64,000 bases of DNA from JAHIYU01 sp964476155 (GCA_964476155.1 CAYYYS010000001.1:1-64000); one strand, 5' to 3'; shown: positions 9,129 through 18,525, counted from the first letter of the stretch. Program-made: numbers and translations. Notes: generated from the sequence alone by a model not told the origin.

Positions 9129-9303
9129 CGCTGATGTCCTGCCGGGTGAGGTTGTCGAGATCCGGGCCTTGTTCTGTTGTCTCGCCAGATCTCTCACGCC
9201 GATCGTTCTTCACGTTTGATCGAAGACGCGATAAACGGATCATGCGCACGGCAACACGCCAAATCCACCAAAGAAACAACAACAGAAGGATCTTCGTCCA
9301 CAT
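9103..9303 (-). CDS. Small single-pass membrane protein with acidic tail
   Basis: The 66-residue frame starts with a tryptophan-rich membrane helix (ILLLLFLWWIWRV), followed by a strongly basic stretch and an acidic end, SDADFEDIP. Small proteins with this layout and a DADFEDI-like end occur in several FCB-type genomes but have no known function. The longer upstream frame is not used because it runs through the tRNA-Arg gene. The ribosome site before ATG 9303 is weak. Confidence 0.5.
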   Translation of the reverse strand: MWTKILLLLFLWWIWRVAVRMIRLSRLRSNVKNDRRERSGETTEQGPDLDNLTRQDISDADFEDIP

Positions 9304-9329
9304 GGCGATTGGATCAAGGGAAAAGAGAG

Positions 9330-9406
9330 TGGTACGCCCGGCGGGATTCGAACCCACGACTTCCTGCTCCGGAGGCAAGCGCTCTATCCAGCTGAGCTAC
9401 GGGCGC
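9330..9406 (-). tRNA. tRNA-Arg (anticodon CCG)
   Basis: The minus strand folds as a complete cloverleaf. The acceptor GCGCCCG pairs with CGGGCGT (first pair G-U), the anticodon stem is CTTGC/GCAGG, and the loop CTCCGGA gives anticodon CCG, reading CGG. The T-loop is GTTCGAATC, discriminator A, and CCA is encoded. It lies between recN and the two small membrane protein genes. Confidence 0.96.
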
Positions 9407-9457
9407 ACTGTATGTTTCACGATGCGGCAGCAAGTATGTGTGCTGCCCCGGGACCGG

Positions 9458-11227
9458 TCAACTTCCATTTCCGTGATCGTCGCAACGGACCGCAGCCGCA
9501 ACGTCTTCTCCCGCTTCACGCAGAAGGTCCTGGGCATAGGTCCGGCGGGCATCGTTTCCGGGCAGTCCGGTCTCGCCGATCTCTCCCAGCAGACGGGCCA
9601 CCTCAGCGACCCGCGCGTCACCGTCCAAAGTCGAGACGTGCAGCAACGTGCGTCCACCGTCGACCTGCTTGGCGGCTTGCCAGTGGGCGGCACCATGGAC
9701 GGCCATTGTCGCCAGGTGCGTTATGCAGATGACTTGTCCATCGGCGGCGAGACGGCGCAGCAAGTGGGCGACCGGGCGCGCCTTGTCCATGCCCAAGCCG
9801 GAGTCGATCTCGTCGAATAGTTGCAGCGGCGGTTCGGTCTGTTCACGCCGCAGAGCGTTCAAACCCAGGTGGATTCGCGATTTTTCGCCACCCGAGGCGA
9901 TATCAGTCACCAGGCCGGCCCGTTCACCCTGATTGGGACGGACCAGGAGATCCACATCGTCGCCGCCGTCGCCGCGTATATCGCAGGTCTCACCGTCGAT
10001 GCTGTGGGGGCTATCCGCGTCGAGACGGGGCGAAACGGAGAACTGGAGTTCCAGGTCGGGCAGGGCCAAGGGACGGATGAGCTCTTCAGCCAGGCGGCTG
10101 ACACCGCCGGTACCCTTATGCCGCAGACGGCGCAATTCCACAGCGGCGGCGACCATCACGACCTGGGCCTCGTCGCGTCGCGTGCGGAGGTCTTCCAGAT
10201 CCGTTGCCGCGCTCTCCTGACGAGCGATCCGGTCTTCCAGCAGGCTCAGGTAAGTGAGCAGATCCGGCACGTCGCGGCGATACTTCCGGCACAGGTCCTC
10301 GTACAGGGCCTTGCGCTCCTCGAGATCATCAAGCGCGCCCGGGTCATGATCGATGGTATCGAGAAAACGCTCGATGGTCGACGCCGCCTCGGACATCGCC
10401 GCGTCCGCATCACGCAACAGGGCGAGTCCCTCGTCCAGGCGCGTGCTCTTGCCTTCAGTCCTGGTCAGAGCCTGCAGGGCGCGCCCGAGAAACGTCCGGG
10501 CATCGACATCACCCTCCACTATGGCCTGTAAGGCCGAGTTGGCGCTTTCCTGCAACTCGACGGCGTGACGCTTGAGGGCGAGGGCTTCGGCAAGGCCCGG
10601 CTCCTCGTTCACGTCGAGAGCCGCGGCGGCCAATTCGTCGCGCTGATAGATCCAGAGATCGAGCTGTTCCCGGTAGGCGTCGGCTTCCCGGTGTCTCTCC
10701 GCCAGTTCCTGTTCGGCGACTCGCCAGGTGTCGTGAGCGGACGACATGGCCGCACGTGCGTCCGTACATCCGGCCAATTCGTCAAGCAGATCGCGGACAA
10801 AGGCCGGTCGTCCAAGCTCCCGCTGCTGATCCTGACTCTGGACCGAAAGCAGACGCGGCCCCACTTTTTCCAACATGGCCAACGACGAAGTCAGCCCATT
10901 GATGATGACCCGGTTGCGACCGTTACGACGGATCTCGCGACGCAGAACGAGCATCCCGTCCTCACCCAGGGGAACGCCCATGCGATTCAGCCGGTCTCGC
11001 GTGGCCGGGCGTTCGGCCAGGTCGAAAACGCCTTCGACCCAGGCCAACTCTTCACCGCCCCGAACCAGATCCTTGGGCACGGATTCACCGGTGAGCAGGG
11101 CGATCGCACCCGCGATCATGGATTTGCCGGCGCCCGTCTCGCCCGTCAACACGGTCAGTCCCGACGGAACGGGCAACAGCAGTTCATCGACCAGGCCCAG
11201 CTGGTGGATACGCAGTTCGATCAGCAT
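9458..11227 (-). CDS. recN: DNA repair protein RecN
   Basis: RecN is an SMC-like ATPase acting early in double-strand break repair. Walker A GETGAGKS is at residues 29-36. Two long coiled-coil arms follow, and the C-terminal half holds the ABC signature region (IASGGEKSRIHLGL) and Walker B with the D-loop (LFDEIDSGLG). The start LIELRIHQLGLVDE is typical. Full length at 589 residues. The start lies 1 base past the nadK stop codon, so the two are probably cotranscribed; nadK-recN neighbours are common in bacteria. Confidence 0.95.
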   Translation of the reverse strand: MLIELRIHQLGLVDELLLPVPSGLTVLTGETGAGKSMIAGAIALLTGESVPKDLVRGGEELAWVEGVFDLAERPATRDRLNRMGVPLGEDGMLVLRREIRRNGRNRVIINGLTSSLAMLEKVGPRLLSVQSQDQQRELGRPAFVRDLLDELAGCTDARAAMSSAHDTWRVAEQELAERHREADAYREQLDLWIYQRDELAAAALDVNEEPGLAEALALKRHAVELQESANSALQAIVEGDVDARTFLGRALQALTRTEGKSTRLDEGLALLRDADAAMSEAASTIERFLDTIDHDPGALDDLEERKALYEDLCRKYRRDVPDLLTYLSLLEDRIARQESAATDLEDLRTRRDEAQVVMVAAAVELRRLRHKGTGGVSRLAEELIRPLALPDLELQFSVSPRLDADSPHSIDGETCDIRGDGGDDVDLLVRPNQGERAGLVTDIASGGEKSRIHLGLNALRREQTEPPLQLFDEIDSGLGMDKARPVAHLLRRLAADGQVICITHLATMAVHGAAHWQAAKQVDGGRTLLHVSTLDGDARVAEVARLLGEIGETGLPGNDARRTYAQDLLREAGEDVAAAVRCDDHGNGS

Positions 11228-11228
11228 G

Positions 11229-12113
11229 TCAGGAGCTCGAATCGCGCCGGCTGATGGCGCCCCACTGGAGTTTGCGCCGCATGGCCTGGAAGAAATCGCT
11301 ACTGGGGAACTTGACGAGGAAAACGGGCTCGACGGCGCGCCGGTAGACGACCGTGTCGCCGCTCTCCAGGGGAAAAGCTTCCTGGCCGTCCGCGGTGAGG
11401 GTGGCGCCCTGGCCCACGTCGTGGAGCGCGAGCGCGATCGTCTTCTCCATCGGCACCAACAGGGGACGGATGGCGAGACTATGGGGACAGATGGGATTGA
11501 CGACCATGGCGCTCACGCTGGGGTGGACGATGGGTCCGCCGGCGGAGAGGTTATAGGCGGTCGACCCTGTGGGTGTACTGACGATAAGACCATCACCCAA
11601 GAAGCGTCCGAGCGTTATGTTGTCCAGGCGTACTTCCATCAGGATCGCGCGAGGCAGCGAGCCCATGTTGACGACGATGTCGTTCAGGGCTTTGCAGCTC
11701 GCCACCTCGACGCCGTCGCGCAGAACGGTGCCGAGAACCCTGGCGCGGGGCGTGGCGCAATAATCGTCCAGGAAGAGCCGATCCAGGGCCTCGTCGAGTT
11801 CGTCCAGGGATACGTCCGTGAGATAGCCCAAGGCGCCCATGTTGATGCCGAGCAGGGGCGTTTCGCTGTCTTCGAGAGATCGCGCCGCGCGCAGCATGGT
11901 CCCGTCACCACCGAAGGATATGATGACGTCGCAACAGCGCGCCAGGTCGGCTGCGCCGTGTGTGGGGATCTCTTCCGGAATGAGCGAGGCGAGTTCGTCC
12001 TGGGCTGCCGTGGCCACACCTTCGGTCGCGCAGCGCGCCAAGACCTGGGCGACAGCATCACCTATCTCCACCTTGCCGGGATTACCGAAGAGACCGATCT
12101 TCTTGAGTGCCAT
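11229..12113 (-). CDS. nadK: NAD kinase
   Basis: This enzyme phosphorylates NAD+ to NADP+. The hallmark GGDGT is at residues 68-72. The NAD site ALNDIVV and the conserved DGLIVSTPTGSTAYNLSAGG region follow. At 294 residues the length is normal. GAGGA lies 7 bases before the ATG. It sits between dxs and recN in a same-strand run; the nearby isoprenoid pathway uses NADPH, though this link is only suggestive. Confidence 0.95.
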   Translation of the reverse strand: MALKKIGLFGNPGKVEIGDAVAQVLARCATEGVATAAQDELASLIPEEIPTHGAADLARCCDVIISFGGDGTMLRAARSLEDSETPLLGINMGALGYLTDVSLDELDEALDRLFLDDYCATPRARVLGTVLRDGVEVASCKALNDIVVNMGSLPRAILMEVRLDNITLGRFLGDGLIVSTPTGSTAYNLSAGGPIVHPSVSAMVVNPICPHSLAIRPLLVPMEKTIALALHDVGQGATLTADGQEAFPLESGDTVVYRRAVEPVFLVKFPSSDFFQAMRRKLQWGAISRRDSSS

Positions 12114-12134
12114 GCAGGAATCCTCGTTCGATTG

Positions 12135-14042
12135 TCAACCCGTGGCTCCAGCCCTCACCCAGCCCTTGCTCGTCATATGTTCGATGATTCTCGTGCTGAT
12201 CATTTCGCCGTTCAGACCCAACTGCTCCAGCAGCGTGTCCCGGGTGGCATGCTCGATGAAATCGTCCGGAATACCGATCGAAAGAACGGGCGCGACCGGA
12301 TCCGACCCATGAGTCTGTGACCACTCCATGATCGCGCCGCCCAGCCCACCGGCCTGGGCGTTCTCCTCGACGACCACCACCAGCTTATGCTCGCCGAAAG
12401 CCATACGCAGCACCGCCGCGTCGAGCGGTTTCACGAAGCGCATATTCACGACACTGGACTCGACGCCCGCCGCCGCCAGCCTATCGGCGGCCGCCGTGGC
12501 CGGAGCCACCATACTGCCGATGGCCAACACGCAAACGTCGCTGCCCCGTCGCAAAACCTCGGCCTCGCCGATCCGCAATGGTTCGATCTCGTCGGGCAGG
12601 GGAACGCCGAGTCCCACTCCCCTGGGATAGCGCAGCACGGTGGGACCGTCCTCATAGGCCAGGGCGGTCATTAGCATGCGTCGCAATTCATGCTCGTCCT
12701 TGGAAGCCATGAGCACCAGATTGGGGATCACGCGCAGGAAGCTCAGATCGTAACAGCCGTGATGGGTCGGCCCATCCTCCCCCACGACGCCACCCCGATC
12801 GACAGCGAAAACGACCGGCAGCCTCTGCAGGGCGATATCGTGAATCACCTGATCGTAGGCGCGCTGCAGGAAAGTGGAGTAGATCGCCACCACGGGCTTG
12901 ATGCCCTCGCAGGCCAGGCCACCGGCGAAGGTGACCGCGTGCGGCTCGGCAATGCCCACGTCGAAGAAGCGGTCGGGAAAAGCGTCGCGAAACAGGTCCA
13001 GACCCGTGCCCTCGGGCATGGCCGCGGTGATGGCCACAATGCGATCGTCGTCGGCCGCGGCCTTGACCAGCGCTCTGCCGAAGACCGAAGTGTAGCTCGA
13101 TGACCCGCCGTTGCTGGGCTGGACGCCCTGTTTGCGGTCAAACTTGCCGACGCCGTGGTAACGGGCCTGTTCCTTCTCGGCAAAGGAATACCCCTTCCCC
13201 TTGCTGGTCACCGTGTGCACGAGCACCGGCCCCTTGAACTTGCGCACCGAATCGAGGGTCTTGATCAACAGGGGCAGATCATGGCCGTCGATGGGACCGA
13301 AATACTTGAAACCCAGTTCCTCGAAGAGGATGGTCGGCACGATGATCTGCTTGAGTCCCTCCTTGATCCGTCCGGCGAGTTTCTGGGCCAACCGTCCGCG
13401 GGGCAATTTGCCGAGAATACGCCAAACGTCGCCCTCGAAGCGGGCGTAGAGTTGACCCGAGGTAATGCGCGTCAGGTACTTGGCAAGGGCACCCACGTTG
13501 GGCGAAATGCTCATCTCGTTGTCGTTGAGTACGACGATCAGGTCGGCTTGCAGCTGACCTGCGTTGTTGAGTCCCTCGAAGGCGAGGCCGCCCGTGAGGG
13601 CCCCGTCACCGATGACGGCGATCACGGCATTGTCGCCGCCCTGCAGATCGCGTGCCGCTGCGAAACCCAGGGCCGCGCTGATGGACGTGCTGGCGTGCCC
13701 GACACCGAAAGCATCGTGCCCGCTTTCGCTCCGTCTGGGGAACCCGCTCACGCCGTCGCGCTGACGCAAAGTCTGAAACCGGTCGTTCCGTCCGGTCAGG
13801 AGCTTGTGACCGTAGGCCTGGTGACCCACGTCCCAAATAATCTTGTCGTGGGGCGAGCGGAAGAGATGGTGCAGGGCCACGGTCAACTCGACAGCACCAA
13901 GATTGGCCCCCAGATGACCACCCGTGGCGGATACGGTCGAGATGATCGTATCACGCAATTCACCGCACAGCCTCTGGAGCTGCGGGATCGTCAGATGCGC
14001 CAGGTCTTCGGGACCCGACAGGTTTTGCAGAATCGACGTCAT
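12135..14042 (-). CDS. dxs: 1-deoxy-D-xylulose-5-phosphate synthase
   Basis: DXS condenses pyruvate and glyceraldehyde-3-phosphate using thiamine diphosphate, the first step of the MEP isoprenoid pathway. Conserved parts seen are GGHLGANLG, the TPP motif GDGALTGGLAFEGLNNAG, and DRGGVVGEDGPTHHG in the transketolase-like middle domain. A C-terminal transketolase domain follows. ATG 14042 with GGGAAG upstream gives 635 residues and aligns with known starts; the upstream extension lacks similarity. The next upstream gene is the prenyl diphosphate synthase ispA, making a compact isoprenoid unit. Confidence 0.95.
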   Translation of the reverse strand: MTSILQNLSGPEDLAHLTIPQLQRLCGELRDTIISTVSATGGHLGANLGAVELTVALHHLFRSPHDKIIWDVGHQAYGHKLLTGRNDRFQTLRQRDGVSGFPRRSESGHDAFGVGHASTSISAALGFAAARDLQGGDNAVIAVIGDGALTGGLAFEGLNNAGQLQADLIVVLNDNEMSISPNVGALAKYLTRITSGQLYARFEGDVWRILGKLPRGRLAQKLAGRIKEGLKQIIVPTILFEELGFKYFGPIDGHDLPLLIKTLDSVRKFKGPVLVHTVTSKGKGYSFAEKEQARYHGVGKFDRKQGVQPSNGGSSSYTSVFGRALVKAAADDDRIVAITAAMPEGTGLDLFRDAFPDRFFDVGIAEPHAVTFAGGLACEGIKPVVAIYSTFLQRAYDQVIHDIALQRLPVVFAVDRGGVVGEDGPTHHGCYDLSFLRVIPNLVLMASKDEHELRRMLMTALAYEDGPTVLRYPRGVGLGVPLPDEIEPLRIGEAEVLRRGSDVCVLAIGSMVAPATAAADRLAAAGVESSVVNMRFVKPLDAAVLRMAFGEHKLVVVVEENAQAGGLGGAIMEWSQTHGSDPVAPVLSIGIPDDFIEHATRDTLLEQLGLNGEMISTRIIEHMTSKGWVRAGATG

Positions 14043-14175
14043 TCCACTTCCCAGGCATGCTGCGGTTAGTTTGCGGAAAGTCTGTCTCCGCGTAGATGTA
14101 AGCCATCCGAACAATTATCGAAGGTAATCCGGTTTCGACCCGCTTGGCAACTTCAAAAGGGGCATTAGTGTTTAG

Positions 14176-15078
14176 TCAGCAATCCCGATCCCAGAGTCGC
14201 CGCCCCAGATCGAGCAGGCGGTCGCCGGGCTCACCGGACATCAGACAGCTTGAGAGTAGACGCTCACCCTCGCGCCCATAGCGACGCGTGCGCTTGCGGG
14301 CCTTGTCTATCCCCTCCAGGCGCACCCAGGTCGCCTTGTCGGCGGCCGCATCCTTGCCGACGCTCTTACCGAGTCTTTCGGCGTCACCCTCCACGTCGAG
14401 CAGGTCGTCGGCGGCCTGGAAAGCCAGCCCCAGGCGAAGGCCCGCCTTATCGATCGCCTTGACCCTGTCCTCGTCACAGCCGGCCGCTACCGCCCCCGCG
14501 GTCATGGACGCCGCTATCAGACGGGCAGTCTTGTCGTGGTGGATACGCCGGACGAGCGCAGCGTCGGGGACCACGCCCTCGGCGTCGAGATCAACCTGCT
14601 GTCCGCCGACCATCCCGGCCGGACCTGCGGCTTCGGCCACGATCTTCACGATCTCGGCGCCGTAGCGCGGTGTCCGTGCGAGGATCGCCAGGGCCAGGGT
14701 CAGTAGACCGTCCCCGGCCAGAATCGCCGTGGCCTCGTCGAAGGCCACATGACATGTGGGTTGACCGCGTCGCAGGACATCGTCGTCCATGGCGGGCAGG
14801 TCGTCGTGAATCAACGAGTAGGTGTGGATCATTTCCAGGGTGCAGGCAGCGTCCAGAACCACGTCGCGTGAGATCGCGCGGCGCTTGCGCAAGGCATCGT
14901 AGGTCCAGAGCATGAGCACCGGACGCAATCGTTTTCCGCCACTGAAGAGCGAGTGGGACATGGCGGCGCGCAGCCGTTCGGGCACACCGCGCGTCTTGCG
15001 CATCAGCAGGCGCATTCGCTGATCCACGGTCGCACGTTCGTTTTTCAGCGCCGTGTCCAGATCAGGTATCGTCATCAT
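14176..15078 (-). CDS. ispA: Polyprenyl diphosphate synthase (farnesyl/geranylgeranyl type)
   Basis: This trans-prenyltransferase extends allylic diphosphates with isopentenyl diphosphate. The first Asp-rich motif (DDLPAMDDD) and second (DDLLD) are intact, as is GGKRLRP near the N terminus. Its two-residue spacing within the first motif is of the bacterial short-chain type, so FPP or GGPP is the probable product. The ATGATGA overlap with the folD stop shows translational coupling. About 300 residues. Confidence 0.92.
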   Translation of the reverse strand: MMTIPDLDTALKNERATVDQRMRLLMRKTRGVPERLRAAMSHSLFSGGKRLRPVLMLWTYDALRKRRAISRDVVLDAACTLEMIHTYSLIHDDLPAMDDDVLRRGQPTCHVAFDEATAILAGDGLLTLALAILARTPRYGAEIVKIVAEAAGPAGMVGGQQVDLDAEGVVPDAALVRRIHHDKTARLIAASMTAGAVAAGCDEDRVKAIDKAGLRLGLAFQAADDLLDVEGDAERLGKSVGKDAAADKATWVRLEGIDKARKRTRRYGREGERLLSSCLMSGEPGDRLLDLGRRLWDRDC

Positions 15079-15956
15079 GAACCGGCCGCCTGCAGAACCA
15101 TGGCGTCCCACGTGTTCTGCATGAGCATGGCGATGGTCATCAGTCCCACGCCACCGGGTACCGGCGTATAGGCCGAGGCCCAGCCGTCCAGGGCTTCGGT
15201 CGCCACATCCCCGACCAGGCGGTAGCCCTTCTTGGCCGTGGGATCGTCGACCCGGTTAATGCCCACGTCCACGACCACGGCACCCTCGGCGATGTGCTCG
15301 CGAGTGAGACCGCCAGGGTAGCCCATGGCCGCCACGACCACTTGTGCGCGGCGGGTGACCACGGGAAGGTCACGGGTGGCGGAGTGGCAAAGGGTCACTG
15401 TTGCGTTGCCTTGGTCATTCTTGAGGGACAGGAGCATAGCCAGCGGACGCCCCACGATCACGCTACGGCCCACGACGGCGACCTCGAGGCCGGGCAGATC
15501 GATCTCGTAAAAGCGCAGCATCTCCACGATACCCTTGGGCGTACAGGGGATGAATCGGGGCTGCCCCGCGAGCAGACGTCCCAGGTTGTCGGGGTGGAAC
15601 CCGTCCACGTCCTTGCGGGGATCAACCGCGGCCTGGACACGCCCTTCGTCGATGTGCTTCGGCAGAGGGATCTGCACCAGGATACCGTGGATGGCCGGAT
15701 CGGCGTTGAGAGTCCCGATCAGGTGCAGAACCTCGTCCTCCGTGGTTTCGGCGGCCAACTGATGGGTCACATGGTGAAAGCCGAGCTTCTCGCAGGCCTT
15801 GCCCTTGCTGGCGACATAGACACGAGAGGCAGGATCGTCACCCACCAGGATTACGCCCAGGCCGGGCCGGCTGCCCGCAGACGCTACACTGGCGGACAAC
15901 TTCGCAAAGACCGCGTCACGCACCGGCGCACCGGACAGCTTCCGACTCTCCATCAC
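15075..15956 (-). CDS. folD: Bifunctional methylene-tetrahydrofolate dehydrogenase/cyclohydrolase
   Basis: FolD interconverts 5,10-methylene-, methenyl- and 10-formyl-tetrahydrofolate with NADP. The YVASKGKACEKLG segment holds the catalytic Tyr and Lys. Other motifs are VQIPLPKHID and the cofactor site VVGRSVIVGRPLAMLL. The length of 293 residues is typical. It lies downstream of rny, and its stop overlaps the ispA start. Confidence 0.95.
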   Translation of the reverse strand: MMESRKLSGAPVRDAVFAKLSASVASAGSRPGLGVILVGDDPASRVYVASKGKACEKLGFHHVTHQLAAETTEDEVLHLIGTLNADPAIHGILVQIPLPKHIDEGRVQAAVDPRKDVDGFHPDNLGRLLAGQPRFIPCTPKGIVEMLRFYEIDLPGLEVAVVGRSVIVGRPLAMLLSLKNDQGNATVTLCHSATRDLPVVTRRAQVVVAAMGYPGGLTREHIAEGAVVVDVGINRVDDPTAKKGYRLVGDVATEALDGWASAYTPVPGGVGLMTIAMLMQNTWDAMVLQAAGS

Positions 15957-16021
15957 TCCTCCTGTCGGTCTTCACGCCAGCAGCCGTCGAGTGACGGCTG
16001 CTGGCACGGGGCGATTCCGGA

Positions 16022-17590
16022 TCAGCGGGCATAGGCTACGGCCCGCGACTCGCGCAGGACCATCACCTTGATCTGTCCGGGATATTCCAGTTCGCCTTCG
16101 ACGCGGCGGCTGATCTCTTCGGCCATCAGCACGGCTTCCGCGTCGGAGACCTTGTCGTGATTCACCAGCACTCGAACCTCACGACCAGCCTGGATCGCGT
16201 AGCACTTGTCCACGCCGTCGAAGCTCTCGGCGATGCGCTCGAGGTTCTCCAAACGCTTGATGTAATTGTCGAAGCTCTCCCGTCGAGCGCCCGGTCGGGA
16301 CGCGGACACCGCGTCCGCCGCCGCGGTGATGAACGTGTACGGAGATTCCGCTTCGACGTCCTGGTGGTGCCCCTCCACGGCGTTGATCACGAAACGGTGC
16401 TCGCCGAGCTTCTTCAGGATCCGCCCACCGATCAGGGCGTGGGGACCGTCGAACTCGTGGTCGGCGGCCTTGCCGATGTCGTGCAGGAACCCGCAGCGCC
16501 GGGCCAATTTGGCGTCCAGGCCCAACTCGGCGGCGATAATCGCCGATACGCCGGACACTTCCTTGCTATGCAGCAAAAGGTTCTGGCCGTAGCTCGTACG
16601 GTAATGCAAACGCCCGATATACGGATGCAGCTTCGGGTTCACGTTCTGCAGACCCAGTTCCAGGCAGGCCTGCTCCCCGATCTCACGGATGCGCTCCTGC
16701 ATCTCGGCGTCCGTCTTCTGGACAACCTCCTCGATGCGTCCGGGATGGATCCGACCGTCCCGGATAAGCTGCTGGAGCGACTGGCAGGCGACCTCGCGGC
16801 GTACGGGATCGAAACCCGAGATTATGACCGCCTCCGGCGTGTCGTCGATAATGACATCAACCCCGGTGGCGAGCTCGAAGGCCCGGATGTTACGACCCTC
16901 ACGGCCGATGATCCGGCCTTTCATGTCATCGTTGGGCAAATCGACCACCGAAACAGAGGCCTCCGCCACGTGCTCGGCTGCGTATCGCTGGACCGCCTGG
17001 CTGAGGATCTTCTGGGACTCGCGTCTGGCGGTGCGTTCGGTTTCCTCACGGATCTCCTGCACGGTCTTGGCCGCCGAGAGACGGGCCTGCGAGATCATGC
17101 GATCCATGAGCAACTGACGGGCATTCTCGGCGCTCAGTCCGGCGATACTTTCCAATTGGACTTCCTGGGCGGCCAGCTTCGCCTGCAGCTCCGCCTGCAT
17201 CGTCTCGGTCCGGTCGGCTTGTTGTTTCAGTTCCCCTTCGCGCAGCGCGAGTTTGGCCTCCTTGTGATCGACATAGGTGACCTTCTTGTTCAAACTGGAA
17301 TCACGCTGGTCAAGATACTCCGTGCGCTTGGCAAGTTCGCGCCGGGTCGCTTCGGTTTCAGCCTCGAATTTCTGACGGACTCGATAGATTTGGTCCTTGG
17401 CCTCGAGATCCGTGCTCTTGCGTATATTCTCGGCCTCACGCTTGGCATCCGCGATGAGACGGTCGTGTTTCAACTGGGAATCATGCATAAGTCGGGCGGC
17501 GCGCTGTTTCTGCAGCCACCCCCCGACAATGAAGAACAAGACGGCAACCAGCCCCAGCCAGGCTATGGTCGGCACTTGGTCCATGTCCAT
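16022..17590 (-). CDS. rny: Ribonuclease Y
   Basis: RNase Y is a membrane-anchored endoribonuclease that starts mRNA decay. The product has an N-terminal membrane helix (AWLGLVAVLFFIVGG), a long coiled coil, a KH domain around MKGRIIGREGRNIRAFE, and an HD domain with FLHDIGKA. ATG 17590 follows AAGGAG and gives 522 residues, the usual size. A small hairpin (CCTTCC/GGAAGG) lies just before the ribosome site. The gene sits directly downstream of the probable 6S RNA and zapA. Confidence 0.95.
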   Translation of the reverse strand: MDMDQVPTIAWLGLVAVLFFIVGGWLQKQRAARLMHDSQLKHDRLIADAKREAENIRKSTDLEAKDQIYRVRQKFEAETEATRRELAKRTEYLDQRDSSLNKKVTYVDHKEAKLALREGELKQQADRTETMQAELQAKLAAQEVQLESIAGLSAENARQLLMDRMISQARLSAAKTVQEIREETERTARRESQKILSQAVQRYAAEHVAEASVSVVDLPNDDMKGRIIGREGRNIRAFELATGVDVIIDDTPEAVIISGFDPVRREVACQSLQQLIRDGRIHPGRIEEVVQKTDAEMQERIREIGEQACLELGLQNVNPKLHPYIGRLHYRTSYGQNLLLHSKEVSGVSAIIAAELGLDAKLARRCGFLHDIGKAADHEFDGPHALIGGRILKKLGEHRFVINAVEGHHQDVEAESPYTFITAAADAVSASRPGARRESFDNYIKRLENLERIAESFDGVDKCYAIQAGREVRVLVNHDKVSDAEAVLMAEEISRRVEGELEYPGQIKVMVLRESRAVAYAR

Positions 17591-17659
17591 AATGTACTCC
17601 TTCCGGAAACGGAAGGAAAAAGAGAGAGATATGGATAACCGGGGTGTGAGTTTGGTCTG

Positions 17660-17825
17660 GCGAGATCCCCCGCCGAGTCGTGTGGCCGGAAGCAATTGAA
17701 CCATTGCTTCAAGTCGGGTTTCCTGTTTATCGCTTTGATGGTCCCTTGCGGGCATGATCGCCGCTCAAAAACCCGGAATCCCACAGTCGGAGTGTTGGCT
17801 CATTTGACTCGACGCATCACGGGCT
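17660..17825 (-). ncRNA. ssrS: Probable 6S RNA
   Basis: The minus strand between zapA and rny, about 265 bases long, has no reading frame of its own but strong 6S-like structure. The ends pair as GTCGAGTC (17813-17806) with GACTCGGC (17679-17672). The apical arm pairs CGGGTTT with AAACCCG. The 3' side of the centre holds a TTGAAGCAATGGTTCAA element, close to the TTGAACC-AAG-GGTTCAA hairpin of known 6S RNAs. Being next to zapA is the classical ssrS position. 6S RNA binds the RNA polymerase holoenzyme by mimicking an open promoter. The ends are approximate, and no covariance search was possible. Confidence 0.6.
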
Positions 17826-17856
17826 AAGCAGGGAATCCCACTCTCCGTTTCGATCC

Positions 17857-18150
17857 TCAGAGCTGCTCCATCTCCTTGTCGAGATAGGCGGTGATCTGCC
17901 CGGTCCTCTCGTCCAGAAGATTCAGGGCTTGCTGATGCTTTTGGCGCTCCCGCAACAGTTCATCCGCCAGATTGACAGCCACTAGTATGGCCACTTTGCT
18001 CGTCGAGGCGATGCTGGACTGGGATGCGATTTCCCGCATCTTCTCGTCCACGAGGGCCGCGACTTTCTCGACGTACGCCGTCTCGGCGTCGCCCCGCAAA
18101 GTATATTCTCGACCAAAGATGGTCACATTTACACTACTGGGATCGGACAT
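17857..18150 (-). CDS. zapA: Cell division protein ZapA
   Basis: ZapA bundles FtsZ filaments at the division ring. The 97-residue product shows the family start VNVTIFGREYTLRG, followed by the helix with Y-VEKVAALVDEKMREIA and a C-terminal coiled coil. ATG 18150 is used; a GTG lies directly before it. It sits between a ZapB-like coiled-coil gene and the probable 6S RNA. Confidence 0.85.
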   Translation of the reverse strand: MSDPSSVNVTIFGREYTLRGDAETAYVEKVAALVDEKMREIASQSSIASTSKVAILVAVNLADELLRERQKHQQALNLLDERTGQITAYLDKEMEQL

Positions 18151-18216
18151 CACACTACTTCCCACGAATCCGGCCCCGGTTCGATCCACCAGTCGCAACC
18201 GTTTCGAACACGGCGG

Positions 18217-18489
18217 CTATGCGATGGAATCGAGCTTATCCAGTAGGCCTCCCACCTTCTCCTCAATCAATCTGCGCTTGTCTTCCATTTGGTCGACCTG
18301 CGCGGCGTGTGATCGGGCCTCAAGCAATTCGTTTTCGGCTCGAAGAGCCCGGTCATTGAGAGTCTCTAACTGACCCTCAAGCTTATCCCGCTGCTCCACC
18401 AGGGTCTCGTTTTCGGACTTGAGCTCCTGTATACGCTTGACAGCGGTCAGTACTCTTTCCTCCAACAGACCAAAGCTGTCATCATGCAT
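18217..18489 (-). CDS. ZapB-like coiled-coil cell division protein
   Basis: The short product (about 90 residues) is almost entirely heptad coiled coil, beginning DSFGLLEERVLTAVKRIQELK. This resembles the opening of ZapB. Position directly before zapA supports a role in Z-ring assembly. The start is uncertain: ATG 18489 has GGAAGG 11 bases upstream, while ATG 18522 lies 3 bases after the pheT stop and would add 11 residues. Coiled-coil similarity is weak evidence, so the name is provisional. Confidence 0.65.
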   Translation of the reverse strand: MHDDSFGLLEERVLTAVKRIQELKSENETLVEQRDKLEGQLETLNDRALRAENELLEARSHAAQVDQMEDKRRLIEEKVGGLLDKLDSIA

Positions 18490-18525
18490 TTCTCTGTGTA
18501 CCTTCCGGTTAGAGGACTCCATTCA

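Noticed and set aside
9304..9378. N-terminal extension of the small protein at 9103-9303, reading PPEQEVVGSNPAGRT
   Set aside because: This peptide is a translated tRNA gene. The stretch belongs to tRNA-Arg, so the protein start is placed at 9303.
14043..14175. Thiamine (TPP) riboswitch before dxs
   Set aside because: The gap is only about 130 bases and lacks the conserved CTGAGA and related TPP elements.
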